A program made the position numbers and the translations under genes. Below the pieces are notes generated by a model, which made no database searches, was not told the DNA's origin, and saw nothing but the letters and a program-made list of their open reading frames with translations. Positions 17,184 to 26,840 of a DNA stretch of 64,000 nucleotides are shown piece by piece (position 1 is the first letter of the stretch; each line of letters opens with the position of its first letter). Location of the stretch: positions 434,001 through 498,000 of the forward strand of contig NZ_CANMPJ010000002.1 of assembly GCF_947499705.1 (NCBI RefSeq), read 5' to 3'. Origin of the DNA: an uncultured Erythrobacter sp. GTDB lineage: Bacteria > Pseudomonadota > Alphaproteobacteria > Sphingomonadales > Sphingomonadaceae.

Positions 17184-18133
17184 TCTGTCGGCGTCGCGGC
17201 GCGGCGCAGGCGATCGTTGATCGCCCGGCCAACCTCGCCATACGGGATCGGTGCCACGGCGATGCGCGGCTTTTCCGAAGCAGCCGCCTGATGCAGGCAA
17301 TCGTATAGTCGCGCGGCGGCTTCGATCAGATCGCCATCGGCTGACAGATTGCAATCGCCCTCTATTACGCCAAAGCCGATGAAGAACTCGTCCGCTTCAC
17401 CCGCTGGCGCACTTATGCGCATTGGCTTTCCGGGTGAGTAGTGCCGTGCGAGCTGGCCGGGCGCTTCAACCCTGAGGCTCTCTGGCGCAGACTCAGAGCC
17501 GAGGATACGATCCAGCGTCTCTATCGTGATCGGACCGGGGCGGAGCAACGACCAACCGCCACCCGCACGCAGGGCCACAATCGTCGATTCCACTCCTTCT
17601 TCGCTCGGTCCACCGTCAACGACGAGAGGACACGCACCGCCCAGCGACGCCATGACATGATCGGTGCACGTCGGGCTGATTTCCTCGCTGCGATTGGCCG
17701 AAGGTGCAGCAAGCGCCAGCCCGGTCGTCTCAAGCACTGCGCGCATCACCTTATGCGCCGGCTGACGCAAAGCAATGGTCGGCAAACCAGCCGTGACGGC
17801 TCCAGCCACATCCGCATCCTCGCGCAGTGGAAGGACTAAGGTCAGCGGTCCGGGCCAGAACCTTTCCGCCAAATCACGCGCACGATCGTCGAATTGCGCC
17901 AATTTCTGAGCATGCTTCAAATCGCGAACATGCACGATCAACGGGTTGAAATCCGGGCGGCCTTTTGCGGCATAGATCTTGGCCACAGCCTCGGCAGAAT
18001 CAGCCCGCGCCGCAAGACCGTAGACCGTCTCGGTCGGCACTGCGACCAGCCCACCCTCCTTCAGGATTCGCGCCGCGCGGGCGATTCCTTCGGCATCTGC
18101 TTGCACCACTTCCGTAACGTTCTTGCCGCTCAT
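17180..18133 (-). CDS. tsaC: L-threonylcarbamoyladenylate synthase (Sua5 type)
   Basis: From ATG 18133 the protein has 317 residues. The N-terminal YrdC domain contains VPTETVYGLAARA, KGRPDFNPL and the SAN.S loop (APSANRSEEISPT). A C-terminal Sua5 domain makes it the long form (Sua5/YwlC) rather than E. coli TsaC. It converts threonine, bicarbonate and ATP into the threonylcarbamoyl donor for t6A37 in ANN-decoding tRNAs, together with TsaD. An upstream in-frame extension to 18205 lacks similarity to the family. It is divergent from the acyl-CoA dehydrogenase gene. Confidence 0.94.
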   Translation of the reverse strand: MSGKNVTEVVQADAEGIARAARILKEGGLVAVPTETVYGLAARADSAEAVAKIYAAKGRPDFNPLIVHVRDLKHAQKLAQFDDRARDLAERFWPGPLTLVLPLREDADVAGAVTAGLPTIALRQPAHKVMRAVLETTGLALAAPSANRSEEISPTCTDHVMASLGGACPLVVDGGPSEEGVESTIVALRAGGGWSLLRPGPITIETLDRILGSESAPESLRVEAPGQLARHYSPGKPMRISAPAGEADEFFIGFGVIEGDCNLSADGDLIEAAARLYDCLHQAAASEKPRIAVAPIPYGEVGRAINDRLRRAATPTD

Positions 18134-18225
18134 GGCGCACGCGCTATATTCTTGCGCAACCGGTGCCAAGGGGCACACGTAACTCCCGCGCATTCGCGAA
18201 CCCATTCAGAGGACACAATCCCACC

Positions 18226-19968
18226 GTGACACCCTACACGCCGCCCACCCAAGACCAGCTGCTCGCCATCCGCGTAAATGCCGGGATCGAGGAACTCGCA
18301 GCCTCCGAAAAGTTCGCGCATGCCGAGCCCGACCTTGTCGAAGCCATCGTCGAAGGCGTGGGCCAGTTCGCTGCTGGCGAGTTCGCCCCGCTCAACCGCA
18401 CTGGTGATCTCGAAGGCGCAAAGCTGGAAAACGGCGTGGTCCGACTGCCGGATGGGTTCAAGGAAGCCTACGATTCCTATGTCGAACAGGGCTGGAACGC
18501 GATTGCCTCGCCGGAAGAGTTCGGCGGTCAGGGCCTGCCCTTCACGCTGTCGTGCAACGTGCTCGAAAACCTCGGCGCAGCGAACATGGCGTTCAATCTG
18601 CTGCCAATGCTATCGGTTGGCGCGATCGAAGCGCTTGAGCATCACGGGAGCAAGGATCAGCAAGCGAAATACCTGCCCGATCTCGTAAGCGGCAAATGGT
18701 CTGGCACGATGAACCTGACCGAGCCGGCCGCCGGCAGCGATGTGGGCGCGCTACGCTCAACCGCCGTACCCATCGAGGATGGAGAACATGCGGGTAAATA
18801 TCTGATCACGGGTCAGAAGATCTACATCACCTGGGGCGAGCACGAGCTGGCCAACAACATCATCCACCTTGTGTTGGCGCGGCTACCCGATGCTCCTGAA
18901 GGTTCACGCGGTATCTCGCTCTTCCTCGTCCCCAAGTACCACGTCAACGAAGACGGATCGCTGGGCAATCGCAATGATCTGCGCTGCGTTAGCCTCGAGC
19001 ATAAGCTCGGTATCAACGCCTCCCCGACTTGCGTCATGTCCTATGGCGACAACGGCGAATGCATTGGCGAGATCGTCGGCGAGCCCAATCGCGGGCTCAT
19101 GGCCATGTTCACGATGATGAACAACGCGCGGATCAATGTCGGCAACCAGGGCAACCAGATTGCCGAACGTGCGACGCAGCAGGCGCTGGCCTATGCCATG
19201 GACCGCGTACAATCGGCGCGCGCAGGCTCACCGGACAAGAACCCGGTCGCGATCATCGAGCACCCGGACGTGCGGCGGATGATCCTGCGCATGAAGGCGC
19301 TGACCGAAGGTGTTCGCGCGCTGCTTTATTACTGCGCTGGGCAGGTCGATCGCGGGACAATCGGCGATTCCGATGCACAGAACCGCGCCGACATCCTCGT
19401 CCCCATGGTCAAAGCATGGGGCACAGATGCGGGCGTAGAAGTGGCTGGGATCGGTATTCAGGTCCATGGCGGAATGGGCTTCGTCGAAGAAACCGGCGCA
19501 GCGCAGCATTGGCGCGATTCCAAGATCGCCCCGATTTACGAAGGCACCAACGGCATTCAGGCCGCTGACCTCGTCACCCGCAAACTTGGCCTTGATGGCG
19601 GTGAAGCGATGGTCGCACTGTTCGAAGAGATCGCGCGCGATGCTTCGGACGAAGCAGGATTGGCGTCGCTCGCTACCGACTGCGCCAACATCGCGCGCTG
19701 GATGCGCGACGAAGCAAGCCTGGATGATCGTCTTGCCGGTAGTGTGCCTTTCTGCACGATGGCGGCGGTGGCGGTCGCCGGTTGGCAGCTGATGAAGCAG
19801 GCGGAAGCTGTCGCGAGTGGCGCTGCGCCCTCGCTGGCAGAGACCAAGCCGGTGACGGTGCGTTTCTTCCTCGATCGGATTGTGCCCGAAGCACTTGGTT
19901 TGAAAGCGGGCGCAACCGCCGGAGCCGGCTTGCTCTACGCGCTGCCAGCCGAAAAGCTCGCAGGCTGA
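18226..19968 (+). CDS. Acyl-CoA dehydrogenase, long DmdC-like subfamily
   Basis: The likely start is GTG 18226, giving 580 residues. The domains are an N-terminal helical segment, the MNLTEPAAGSDVGALR FAD-binding block, an SLEHKLGINASPT beta domain, and a C-terminal helical domain with the catalytic glutamate motif IYEGTNGIQAADL. A further helical C-terminal extension is typical of the roughly 600-residue subfamily that includes 3-methylmercaptopropionyl-CoA dehydrogenase (DmdC) and relatives. It oxidises an acyl-CoA at C2-C3 using FAD. No dmdB, dmdD or fatty-acid cluster lies nearby, so the substrate is open. Confidence 0.92.
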   Translation: MTPYTPPTQDQLLAIRVNAGIEELAASEKFAHAEPDLVEAIVEGVGQFAAGEFAPLNRTGDLEGAKLENGVVRLPDGFKEAYDSYVEQGWNAIASPEEFGGQGLPFTLSCNVLENLGAANMAFNLLPMLSVGAIEALEHHGSKDQQAKYLPDLVSGKWSGTMNLTEPAAGSDVGALRSTAVPIEDGEHAGKYLITGQKIYITWGEHELANNIIHLVLARLPDAPEGSRGISLFLVPKYHVNEDGSLGNRNDLRCVSLEHKLGINASPTCVMSYGDNGECIGEIVGEPNRGLMAMFTMMNNARINVGNQGNQIAERATQQALAYAMDRVQSARAGSPDKNPVAIIEHPDVRRMILRMKALTEGVRALLYYCAGQVDRGTIGDSDAQNRADILVPMVKAWGTDAGVEVAGIGIQVHGGMGFVEETGAAQHWRDSKIAPIYEGTNGIQAADLVTRKLGLDGGEAMVALFEEIARDASDEAGLASLATDCANIARWMRDEASLDDRLAGSVPFCTMAAVAVAGWQLMKQAEAVASGAAPSLAETKPVTVRFFLDRIVPEALGLKAGATAGAGLLYALPAEKLAG

Positions 19969-19993
19969 CCGTGCAAGGTTGCGCGGCGCGACT

Positions 19994-20818
19994 ATGAGCA
20001 CTCCGAGAGAGCCGCTCGAACGGATTGCCGACGCGCTGGAGAGGATTGCGCCTGCCGTCACGCCGCCGACCGATTGGGCCGGTGCGCCCGCCTATATCTG
20101 GGATAGAGAAGCCGCGCGTGCAGTGTCGGAGCCCGATACTTTGCCGCTCGTGACGTTGAGGGGGATCGACGAGCAGAAGGCAGCAGTTCGTGAGAACCTA
20201 AGCCGTCTGGCTAGCGGCACAGCAGCGCATGACATGCTGTTATGGGGCGCACGAGGCATGGGCAAATCGGCCTTGGTCCGCTCGGTCGTCGCCAATATCC
20301 AGTCAACTGACCCGGGAGCCATCGCACTGGTCCAGCTCGCTCCCGGGACGCTTGGCAGTTTTCCCGCTCTGATCGAGCAGCTGTCCGATCAACACCGCGC
20401 CTTTTTGTTGTTCATAGACGATCTCGGATTCGGCGCGGATCAGGCTCAGGACGTGCTCGCGCTTCGCAGCCTGCTCGATGGCGGCGTGATGCCGCGCCCT
20501 TCACGTATCCGGGTAGCAGTCACTTCGAACCGCCGCGCTATCGTCCAGCGCGATCCGGATGAAAGCGCCGCGCTACATGAACGCGATGAGCGGGACGATG
20601 CGCTGGCCCTCGCCGATCGCTTCGGCCTTACGCTGGGCTTTCACCCGTGTGACCGCGCAACTTATCTGGAGATTCTGCGAGCTTACACGGACCCGCTTGG
20701 ACTCGAAATCAACGAAGAAGAAGCGCTTGCCTGGACCATTGCACGCCGCAATCGCTCCGGCCGCACGGCGTACCAATACGCAGCCGAACTTGCCGGACGC
20801 GCGGGCAAAGCGCCTTAA
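19994..20818 (+). CDS. DUF815 family AAA+-like ATP-binding protein
   Basis: The 274-residue protein starts at ATG 19994. It has a Walker A motif (GARGMGKSAL), a Walker B (FLLFIDDLGF), an arginine-finger-like segment in RRAIVQRDPDE, and the repeat LALADRFGL, as in the DUF815 family of AAA+-like proteins. These are widespread in Proteobacteria, but their client is unknown. It is cytosolic. It follows the acyl-CoA dehydrogenase stop by 25 nt and ends one base from the convergent sugar-dehydrogenase stop. Confidence 0.9.
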   Translation: MSTPREPLERIADALERIAPAVTPPTDWAGAPAYIWDREAARAVSEPDTLPLVTLRGIDEQKAAVRENLSRLASGTAAHDMLLWGARGMGKSALVRSVVANIQSTDPGAIALVQLAPGTLGSFPALIEQLSDQHRAFLLFIDDLGFGADQAQDVLALRSLLDGGVMPRPSRIRVAVTSNRRAIVQRDPDESAALHERDERDDALALADRFGLTLGFHPCDRATYLEILRAYTDPLGLEINEEEALAWTIARRNRSGRTAYQYAAELAGRAGKAP

Positions 20819-20819
20819 C

Positions 20820-22301
20820 TCAGTTCGACTGGCCTGCTTGGGTGCGAAGGTAATCCTCTTCGAAAGTCGCGCGCGGATCCTGCAATTCGCGCGGCGGAGG
20901 CAAACGCTCTCCGGAAATCCGCTCGATACCGGCGCCCGGCTCTGAATCCGGAGCGACTGCGCGCCAGATGATACCAGCCGTGTCATCCGAGACCAGCAAT
21001 GATCCGTCGCCGCCCCATTCGACCCAGGTCGGACGACCCTTGGTGGTGCCATCGTCATTGAGGAAGCCAGTCAGAACAGGCTGCGGCTTACCAATCGGAT
21101 TTCCGCGTTCGTCGAACTCGACATAGACGACATCGTATCCCGATGGCGGCTTGCGGTTCCATGATCCGTGGCGCGCGATGAAGGCGCCGCTCGCCATGCC
21201 ATCGCCCATACGGTGACCTTCCGCAGTGAAGACAAGACCCAGTGCCGCAACATGCGGCCCCAGAGCGAACTCTGGGTTGCGCGTATACTCCATCATGTAA
21301 GCCGGCATGGGCGCTTCGACCCGGCGATCGATGTTGTCTTTGAAATACAACCACGGCCAGCCGTACTGCGCGCCAACCGGTACATTAGTGAGGTAATCGG
21401 GGACGAGGTCCGACCCGAGCATGTCGCGCTCGTTCACGGTGGTCCACAATTCGCCGCTCCAGGGACTGAAATCCATGCCGTTGGGGTTGCGCAGTCCGAC
21501 TCCGAATTTGCGCTGGCGATTGGTCTCGAGACCATATTCCCAGATCATCGCGCGGCCTTCTTCGACCTCCATTCCGCTTTCGCCGATATTGCTGACTGAT
21601 CCGACTGCCACGAACAGCCGGTCACCATCGGGGTGGATCTCCATGTTTCGCATCCAGTGCCCGCCGCCTGGTGCAAGATCCATCAGTTTGCGCGGCTCAC
21701 CTGTTACAGCATCAGCGCCAAGCGCGTAGTCAAACGCGAGCACGGCGTTGTGGTTGGCAACATAGAGCGTGCCGTCATGCCAGCTCATACCCGAGGGAGA
21801 ATCGAGCCCCTCTTCGCGAATGATCTTCTGTGTCTCTGCAACGCCGTCTCCATCCGCGTCGCGCAGCAGCACAATCTGATTAGGCGAGTCACCGGATGCT
21901 CCAGCTTCGGAGAAGAGATAGGATGCAACCCAGCCACGGATTGTCGCCATAATCCCGCTGTCGCCATCATCTTCGGCTTTGGGCGCGCGGGTCAGAGTGA
22001 CGAGAACATCGCCGTTCGGCAGAGCGTATAGCACTCTGGGGTGCTCAAGCCCCTCAGCAAAGCGATTGACCACCAGGCCATCTGCTGGCTCCGGCAGTTC
22101 GCCTTCTTTCCATCCAACTGGCTTGGCGATCTGCACGGTGGGGAAGCTCTCCGCTGCGGGCGCTTCGAGCGTCGGTTCTGTTCCGGCAACTTCATCGACC
22201 GACAGTTCGGCGGTGTCGCCGCGGGAAAGGAAGTAGATCGCGATCCCTGCGATCAGGATCAAAACGACAAGAGCGATTGCGAGTTTGCGAAGAATGGCCA
22301 T
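20820..22301 (-). CDS. PQQ-dependent sugar dehydrogenase (sorbosone/glucose dehydrogenase family), membrane-anchored
   Basis: The start ATG 22301 yields a 493-residue protein with an N-terminal uncleaved anchor (LAIALVVLILIAGIAIYF) and a periplasmic six-bladed propeller. Family blocks include GGGHWMRNMEIHPDGDRLFV, VGLRNPNGMDFSP and HGSWNRKPPSGYDVV. The soluble GDH/sorbosone dehydrogenase family uses pyrroloquinoline quinone to oxidise sugars or aldose-like compounds. No PQQ-synthesis gene is seen here, so the cofactor must be made or taken up elsewhere, or the enzyme is unloaded. It is divergent from the fRMsr gene at 22364. Confidence 0.9.
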   Translation of the reverse strand: MAILRKLAIALVVLILIAGIAIYFLSRGDTAELSVDEVAGTEPTLEAPAAESFPTVQIAKPVGWKEGELPEPADGLVVNRFAEGLEHPRVLYALPNGDVLVTLTRAPKAEDDGDSGIMATIRGWVASYLFSEAGASGDSPNQIVLLRDADGDGVAETQKIIREEGLDSPSGMSWHDGTLYVANHNAVLAFDYALGADAVTGEPRKLMDLAPGGGHWMRNMEIHPDGDRLFVAVGSVSNIGESGMEVEEGRAMIWEYGLETNRQRKFGVGLRNPNGMDFSPWSGELWTTVNERDMLGSDLVPDYLTNVPVGAQYGWPWLYFKDNIDRRVEAPMPAYMMEYTRNPEFALGPHVAALGLVFTAEGHRMGDGMASGAFIARHGSWNRKPPSGYDVVYVEFDERGNPIGKPQPVLTGFLNDDGTTKGRPTWVEWGGDGSLLVSDDTAGIIWRAVAPDSEPGAGIERISGERLPPPRELQDPRATFEEDYLRTQAGQSN

Positions 22302-22363
22302 GTGAAGGCGATAATGCGCGCGGGTGCTTGCGGCAACCGGGCGATCGCTCCAAGGACTTGCGA

Positions 22364-22861
22364 ATGTACGATTTCCAACCCGATCCGGGCCTCGACACCG
22401 CCGAACGTCACCGCCAGCTTTTCGAAGCGGCCGACGCACTGACATCAGGTGAGCCGGACCCGGTTGCCAATATGGCCAATGTCGCCGCACTGATCTGGGA
22501 ATTTGTGCCAGACCTCAATTGGGCGGGCTTTTATCGCATGGGCGATAATGCCGATGGCGCGCCGGAACTTGTGCTCGGACCCTTCGTCGGACGGCCTGCC
22601 TGTATCCGAATCCCTGTCGGCGCAGGCGTCTGCGGAGCAGCGGCACAATCGGGCGAGACGCAATTGGTCGAGGACGTCCATGCATTTCCTGGCCACATCG
22701 CCTGTGACGCGGCGAGCCGATCGGAAGTCGTCGTGCCGGTGGTGCGTAAGGGCGAAGTGATAGCGGTGATCGATCTCGACAGCGCTAGCCCATCGCGCTT
22801 TACGGAAGGTGATGCGCGCGGGCTCGAGAAACTGGCGCGGTTGCTCTCAGACCGCATCTGA
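22364..22861 (+). CDS. msrC: Free methionine-(R)-sulfoxide reductase (GAF domain)
   Basis: From ATG 22364, with CAAGGA seven bases upstream, the product is 165 residues and consists of one GAF domain. The three redox cysteines of fRMsr are present: Cys80 in RPACIRIP, Cys90 in AGVCGAAA and Cys114 in HIACDAAS, with the spacing seen in the E. coli enzyme. It reduces free (not peptide-bound) methionine-R-sulfoxide with electrons from thioredoxin and is cytosolic. It is a single-gene unit, divergent from the PQQ dehydrogenase. Confidence 0.94.
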   Translation: MYDFQPDPGLDTAERHRQLFEAADALTSGEPDPVANMANVAALIWEFVPDLNWAGFYRMGDNADGAPELVLGPFVGRPACIRIPVGAGVCGAAAQSGETQLVEDVHAFPGHIACDAASRSEVVVPVVRKGEVIAVIDLDSASPSRFTEGDARGLEKLARLLSDRI

Positions 22862-23018
22862 CGCGCACATATTCACACCAGCAAACGCCCCGAAACGAGA
22901 CAGGGCCAAGGCGTACCTTGGTCGGGCGCACGGCAAAGTGGTAAACATTTAGCTAACGAAATGTGCAACCTGCGGTGCGATTCGAGCGCTGCTACCTGTC
23001 CAAGTCCGGGGGAATTCC

Positions 23019-23960
23019 ATGCCGACACTTCGCTCTTCGCTCCGCGCCATTACTGGTCTTGCGGTAGCGCTTCCTGCGCTTTCAATGGCCGCGCCTGCGA
23101 TGGCTCAAGCCGAACTGCCGCCTCTGCCCGTGCCTTCGCAAGTCGGCGCGACCGAGGTTCGTACGGTTCCGCCGGTTCCAGTTGCTCCTACAGCACGTCC
23201 GCTGGGCTACGAAGAAGAGACCATTGTTGGCCCCGACGGTGTCGAGACGATCACTCGCACTCGCCGCATTGAGCGTTCGGTCCCCTATCCCGGCAATGTG
23301 CAACGTGAGCGTTATGCGCCGCAACAGGCCTATCCGCAGCATTACGCACCCTATCCGGGCGGTCCGGTCGGACATGCTCCAGTCGTGTTCGAACGCGAAC
23401 AATGGCTGCAGGAATGCCGCCGGCGCACCAGTGGCCGCAGTGAAAAGGAAAAGGGCGGAATCATCGGCGGACTGCTAGGTGCAGTTGCTGGCGGGATCAT
23501 CGGCAATCGAGTGGCTGACGGCGAACGCTTGGCTGGGACACTGATCGGCGCTGGCACTGGCGGGCTTGCCGGTTTGCTGCTCGGCAATCTGATCGGCGGC
23601 GGGAAGAAGAACGACCGCTACGATTGTGAAGCCGCACTCGACGGTTACATTTCGCAATATGGCCAGCCGGGCGCTGCGCGTACCATCCCGTATCCTGCGG
23701 GCGGCTATGGCTATCCCGGCTATGCTCCGGCCTATACCGGTCAGTATGGCTATTCTGCAGCGTGTGGCTGCCAGCAACCACAGGTTGTGTGGGTGCCGGT
23801 CCAGACCGAAGTGCGCCAGCGCGTAATCGTGCGAGAGACGATTCGCGAGGAACGCATCCCCGGTAGCCGCTACATTCCACCAGTACCTTCGCCCAAGATG
23901 ATCAAGCAGGTCCCGCGTCCTGCACCGGCACCGCGCCCGGTCAAAATGATCAAGAACTGA
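23019..23960 (+). CDS. Glycine-zipper 2TM domain envelope protein
   Basis: The 313-residue protein starts at ATG 23019 after a GGGGGAA ribosome site and has a signal peptide ending in APAMAQA. A Pro/Tyr-rich region follows, then a glycine-zipper hairpin near residues 148-192 (GGIIGGLLGAVAGGIIGNRV and the second arm GAGTGGLAGLLLGNLIGGG), a CGC pair near residue 247, and a basic Pro-rich tail. Such zippers insert in or lie against the outer membrane or periplasm (SlyB/RcnB-like groups). The function is unknown. It converges with the usher-like gene, with a 21-nt gap. Confidence 0.88.
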   Translation: MPTLRSSLRAITGLAVALPALSMAAPAMAQAELPPLPVPSQVGATEVRTVPPVPVAPTARPLGYEEETIVGPDGVETITRTRRIERSVPYPGNVQRERYAPQQAYPQHYAPYPGGPVGHAPVVFEREQWLQECRRRTSGRSEKEKGGIIGGLLGAVAGGIIGNRVADGERLAGTLIGAGTGGLAGLLLGNLIGGGKKNDRYDCEAALDGYISQYGQPGAARTIPYPAGGYGYPGYAPAYTGQYGYSAACGCQQPQVVWVPVQTEVRQRVIVRETIREERIPGSRYIPPVPSPKMIKQVPRPAPAPRPVKMIKN

Positions 23961-23981
23961 TCGAGCCTTGGCCGTCTTGCC

Positions 23982-26801
23982 CTAAGGCAGCGGCGGACTT
24001 CCAAGCGCACCATCGTTCCCCGGTGAAGCCGTGGGGCCAGCGGCGATCACTGTCGTGTCGGCGGATTCCGGTTCGGGATCCGCCGAACGCAGTTTGATCG
24101 AACCGAGACGGACGATGTCTTGTTTGCGGTTCACGCGCAGTCCGTTCACCAGTTTCTCGCTGGTCAATTCCTGACTGACGGCCAGTTTACGCGCCGCATC
24201 CTCAGCGATCCTCAGGCGGTATTCGCCATAGGGCACCTTCTGCAGCAGGAAGAAACCGTCAAACTCGCTGATCGTATCGGCCACGACAGCGCCTCTGGCA
24301 TTGAGCAGTTCGAGCTTCACCCCCGGTTGTTTCAAGCCCGAGGGATTCAGCAGAAGGCCTTCGATCTCGCCTGTTGGCGACATGGGAAGCTCGATCTGTG
24401 CGATCACGCCGGGACGAGGAGTGATAACGACGCCCTTGTTGCTCGGAGCGAGGAATGGATCACCCAGAGTTGTTTCGTCCACACCGACCAGGACAGGGCG
24501 GAACGGGCGAAGTTCATCCACGATCGCACGGCCATTCTCTCCGGTATAGGCATCGGTCGTGCGCAACCCCGCCTCGACCAGCACGTCCTTGAGATATTCC
24601 TCACCCGGATCACGAATGCCGTCGCCATCATCGTCCCGGAACACCGTGACTGCCGCCTGGCCACTGCGGGCCAGCTTGTTGTGCGAAACGCGGATCCCGC
24701 CATCTACCGGGTCTGGTCCCAGGCTGAAGGCGAGCTGCACGTTGGCCCCAACTCCCCCGCTCGAGGTAACAAAGGCATCTCCGCGCAGTGAGAATTTCTC
24801 GAAGCGGCGAGAATATCCGGCTGCGAGACGGAATTCATCGGTGCGAGCCATATATTCCAGCTGTCCCTGCAGATCGGAATCGCGATCGAGTTCCTTATCG
24901 ATCCGCACATCCGCAGTATCGAGCCCCTTGTTCCTGCCATTCAGCAGGAATGTCGCGTTGCCGCGCAACCGAAGACCCTTGAGCCGAGTGTTCGCGAGCA
25001 GGCGCAAGCGCGTGTCCTTCCGCGCGCTTGTCGTCTCACCTGCGGATTGCTGCTGGTGATCGAGCTGCGCCGACACAGCCACACGCCCCGCACTGACCGA
25101 GGTGGTCAGCAGGAATTCGTTCACCTCCGACCCATCGCTCAATTTGGAATGGGTGGCCTCAGCCTGGATCGGCAATCCGAACCGGCCGAGCTTGAGCGAC
25201 GTATCGACGTTGAAGCCGGCGCGGAAGTCGAGCTCTTCATTGGCGAACTCGCTTGTAAAATTCCCGAATGAGACCAATGTATTGGTTCCGAAATTGAATC
25301 GCCCAAAGCGCCCAGCAGTATTCAGCTCGGCAACGCTGCCCGCGCCAAACTCATGCGCACCGGCCAGCTCGAGCTGCAATCGCCCGAAACTGCGCGCAAC
25401 CGATCCCTCCGCATAAGTGCGGCGGGCGCCGGCGAAAAAGAGGTTCTGGACGCCGATGGCGGCGCTGGTTCGCTTATCCAAGCCGCGTTCAACGCCCAGA
25501 CCCCAGCGCCATTTCTGCGGTTGGTTCTGCACCCCATTGCCTAGATCGATCAGATCGCGATCGTTCTGGACGACACCGGCCCAGTAATAGGTCTCCCCGG
25601 GCTCAATCTGGTTGAAGCCGACCGGGATTGACGTCTTCTCGCGCCGGATCTGCCCTTGGGGTCCATACAAGACTACTTCCAGCTCATTCCGACCAAAGAA
25701 CAGGTCGATTTCGAGGAATTCGTAACGACCATCGCCGCGATCATCCTGGAACGCGATCAGCTGGCCGTTACGATACAGCTCCGCATCCCATCCTGCCGGC
25801 AGAATGCCGCGCAAGGTCGTTGCCGAGAAGCGCGACGCCTGCCCGAGTGGGCGGTTGCTGACAAAAGCGCCCCGACCGATGGCCGTTTGCCCCGTCAGCC
25901 GTCCGGCTAGCGTCTCGACGTCACCTGCGGCCACCTGTGTCGCTTTGAGCGGACCAAGCAGGTTGCCTTCGGGATCATTACGATAGGCGCGCAGACGGAC
26001 AGTTTGCGGACCCAACTGATCATCGGTCGCCAATCGCGCGGTGTAACTCGCGCCGAGCGCCTCACCCGCAGCGTACAGTTCTAGCCGACCCGTCGCACCA
26101 TCTCGCGAACCGACCGCATTTCCAGCCTGATAGCCCGCCTGTGCGACCACATCGAGCGAGGGAGTGCGCCAGGGCCGGTATTCCATTTCCTTGTTCGGAA
26201 ACTTCGAAAGATCAAACTGCTTGGGCTTGCCCCGCAGTCGTGCCGCGCGACTTCTGCGCTCAATGGCCTGAATAAATGGCAGCTCGCGATCGGATTCGAG
26301 CCTGACAACCGCATTGAAGAGATCTGGCTTGAACTCGATATCGAACCAGCTCGACAGAGCCTCCACATTCACACACCACCCTTCAGGCGTATCGTAAATG
26401 TCGCTTTTGAGCGGAGCGCTGCCTGTGTTCACGTTTTGTACTGTACTGGAGTCGCGATCAAGCGTGAATTTCTGATCCTCGCTGAACAACCACCCAGTTG
26501 CGCGGCGCGACTTCTTGTCGATGCGGACAGGAAGGTCGAGCGACTGAATGACGTCGGCCAGATCGAGGCAAACGCCGCGATCGGTCTGATAGCCGCGAAC
26601 GTCGTAATTCAGTTTGTAGGAACCGACGACGAGCTGAAGAAACAAGAAATCATCGTCATTGGCCTGCCAGCCAGCGGTCGATGCCGAGCTCTCCTGTGCC
26701 TGAACCGGGTTCGAAAGGGTTGCTGCGCCAAGGCCGAACGCGCTGAGCGCCACCGCGACATTCGCGGCAGCGCCCATGATTCGGTTTCGGCAGAAGAACA
26801 T
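23982..26801 (-). CDS. Large usher-like outer-membrane protein of a chaperone-pilus locus
   Basis: The start is ATG 26801 or GTG 26828; ATG 26801 gives 939 residues with a signal peptide ending in PVQAQ. Residues 55-190 form a periplasmic N-terminal part with two Cys. From about 230 to 730 come alternating amphipathic strands typical of a large beta-barrel. Near residues 375-410 is the block FGRNELEVVLYGPQGQIR, which looks usher-like. The C-terminal third has a calcium-type FRDDDGDGIRDPGE segment and a carboxypeptidase-regulatory-like Ig domain (GEIEGLLLNPSGL) in place of the usual usher CTDs. I infer a subunit-secretion pore from context. It lies 39 nt after the chaperone gene. Confidence 0.8.
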   Translation of the reverse strand: MFFCRNRIMGAAANVAVALSAFGLGAATLSNPVQAQESSASTAGWQANDDDFLFLQLVVGSYKLNYDVRGYQTDRGVCLDLADVIQSLDLPVRIDKKSRRATGWLFSEDQKFTLDRDSSTVQNVNTGSAPLKSDIYDTPEGWCVNVEALSSWFDIEFKPDLFNAVVRLESDRELPFIQAIERRSRAARLRGKPKQFDLSKFPNKEMEYRPWRTPSLDVVAQAGYQAGNAVGSRDGATGRLELYAAGEALGASYTARLATDDQLGPQTVRLRAYRNDPEGNLLGPLKATQVAAGDVETLAGRLTGQTAIGRGAFVSNRPLGQASRFSATTLRGILPAGWDAELYRNGQLIAFQDDRGDGRYEFLEIDLFFGRNELEVVLYGPQGQIRREKTSIPVGFNQIEPGETYYWAGVVQNDRDLIDLGNGVQNQPQKWRWGLGVERGLDKRTSAAIGVQNLFFAGARRTYAEGSVARSFGRLQLELAGAHEFGAGSVAELNTAGRFGRFNFGTNTLVSFGNFTSEFANEELDFRAGFNVDTSLKLGRFGLPIQAEATHSKLSDGSEVNEFLLTTSVSAGRVAVSAQLDHQQQSAGETTSARKDTRLRLLANTRLKGLRLRGNATFLLNGRNKGLDTADVRIDKELDRDSDLQGQLEYMARTDEFRLAAGYSRRFEKFSLRGDAFVTSSGGVGANVQLAFSLGPDPVDGGIRVSHNKLARSGQAAVTVFRDDDGDGIRDPGEEYLKDVLVEAGLRTTDAYTGENGRAIVDELRPFRPVLVGVDETTLGDPFLAPSNKGVVITPRPGVIAQIELPMSPTGEIEGLLLNPSGLKQPGVKLELLNARGAVVADTISEFDGFFLLQKVPYGEYRLRIAEDAARKLAVSQELTSEKLVNGLRVNRKQDIVRLGSIKLRSADPEPESADTTVIAAGPTASPGNDGALGSPPLP

Positions 26802-26840
26802 GATCGTTGCGCCAGGTGGCTGAGCCACCGGCAGCTCGCT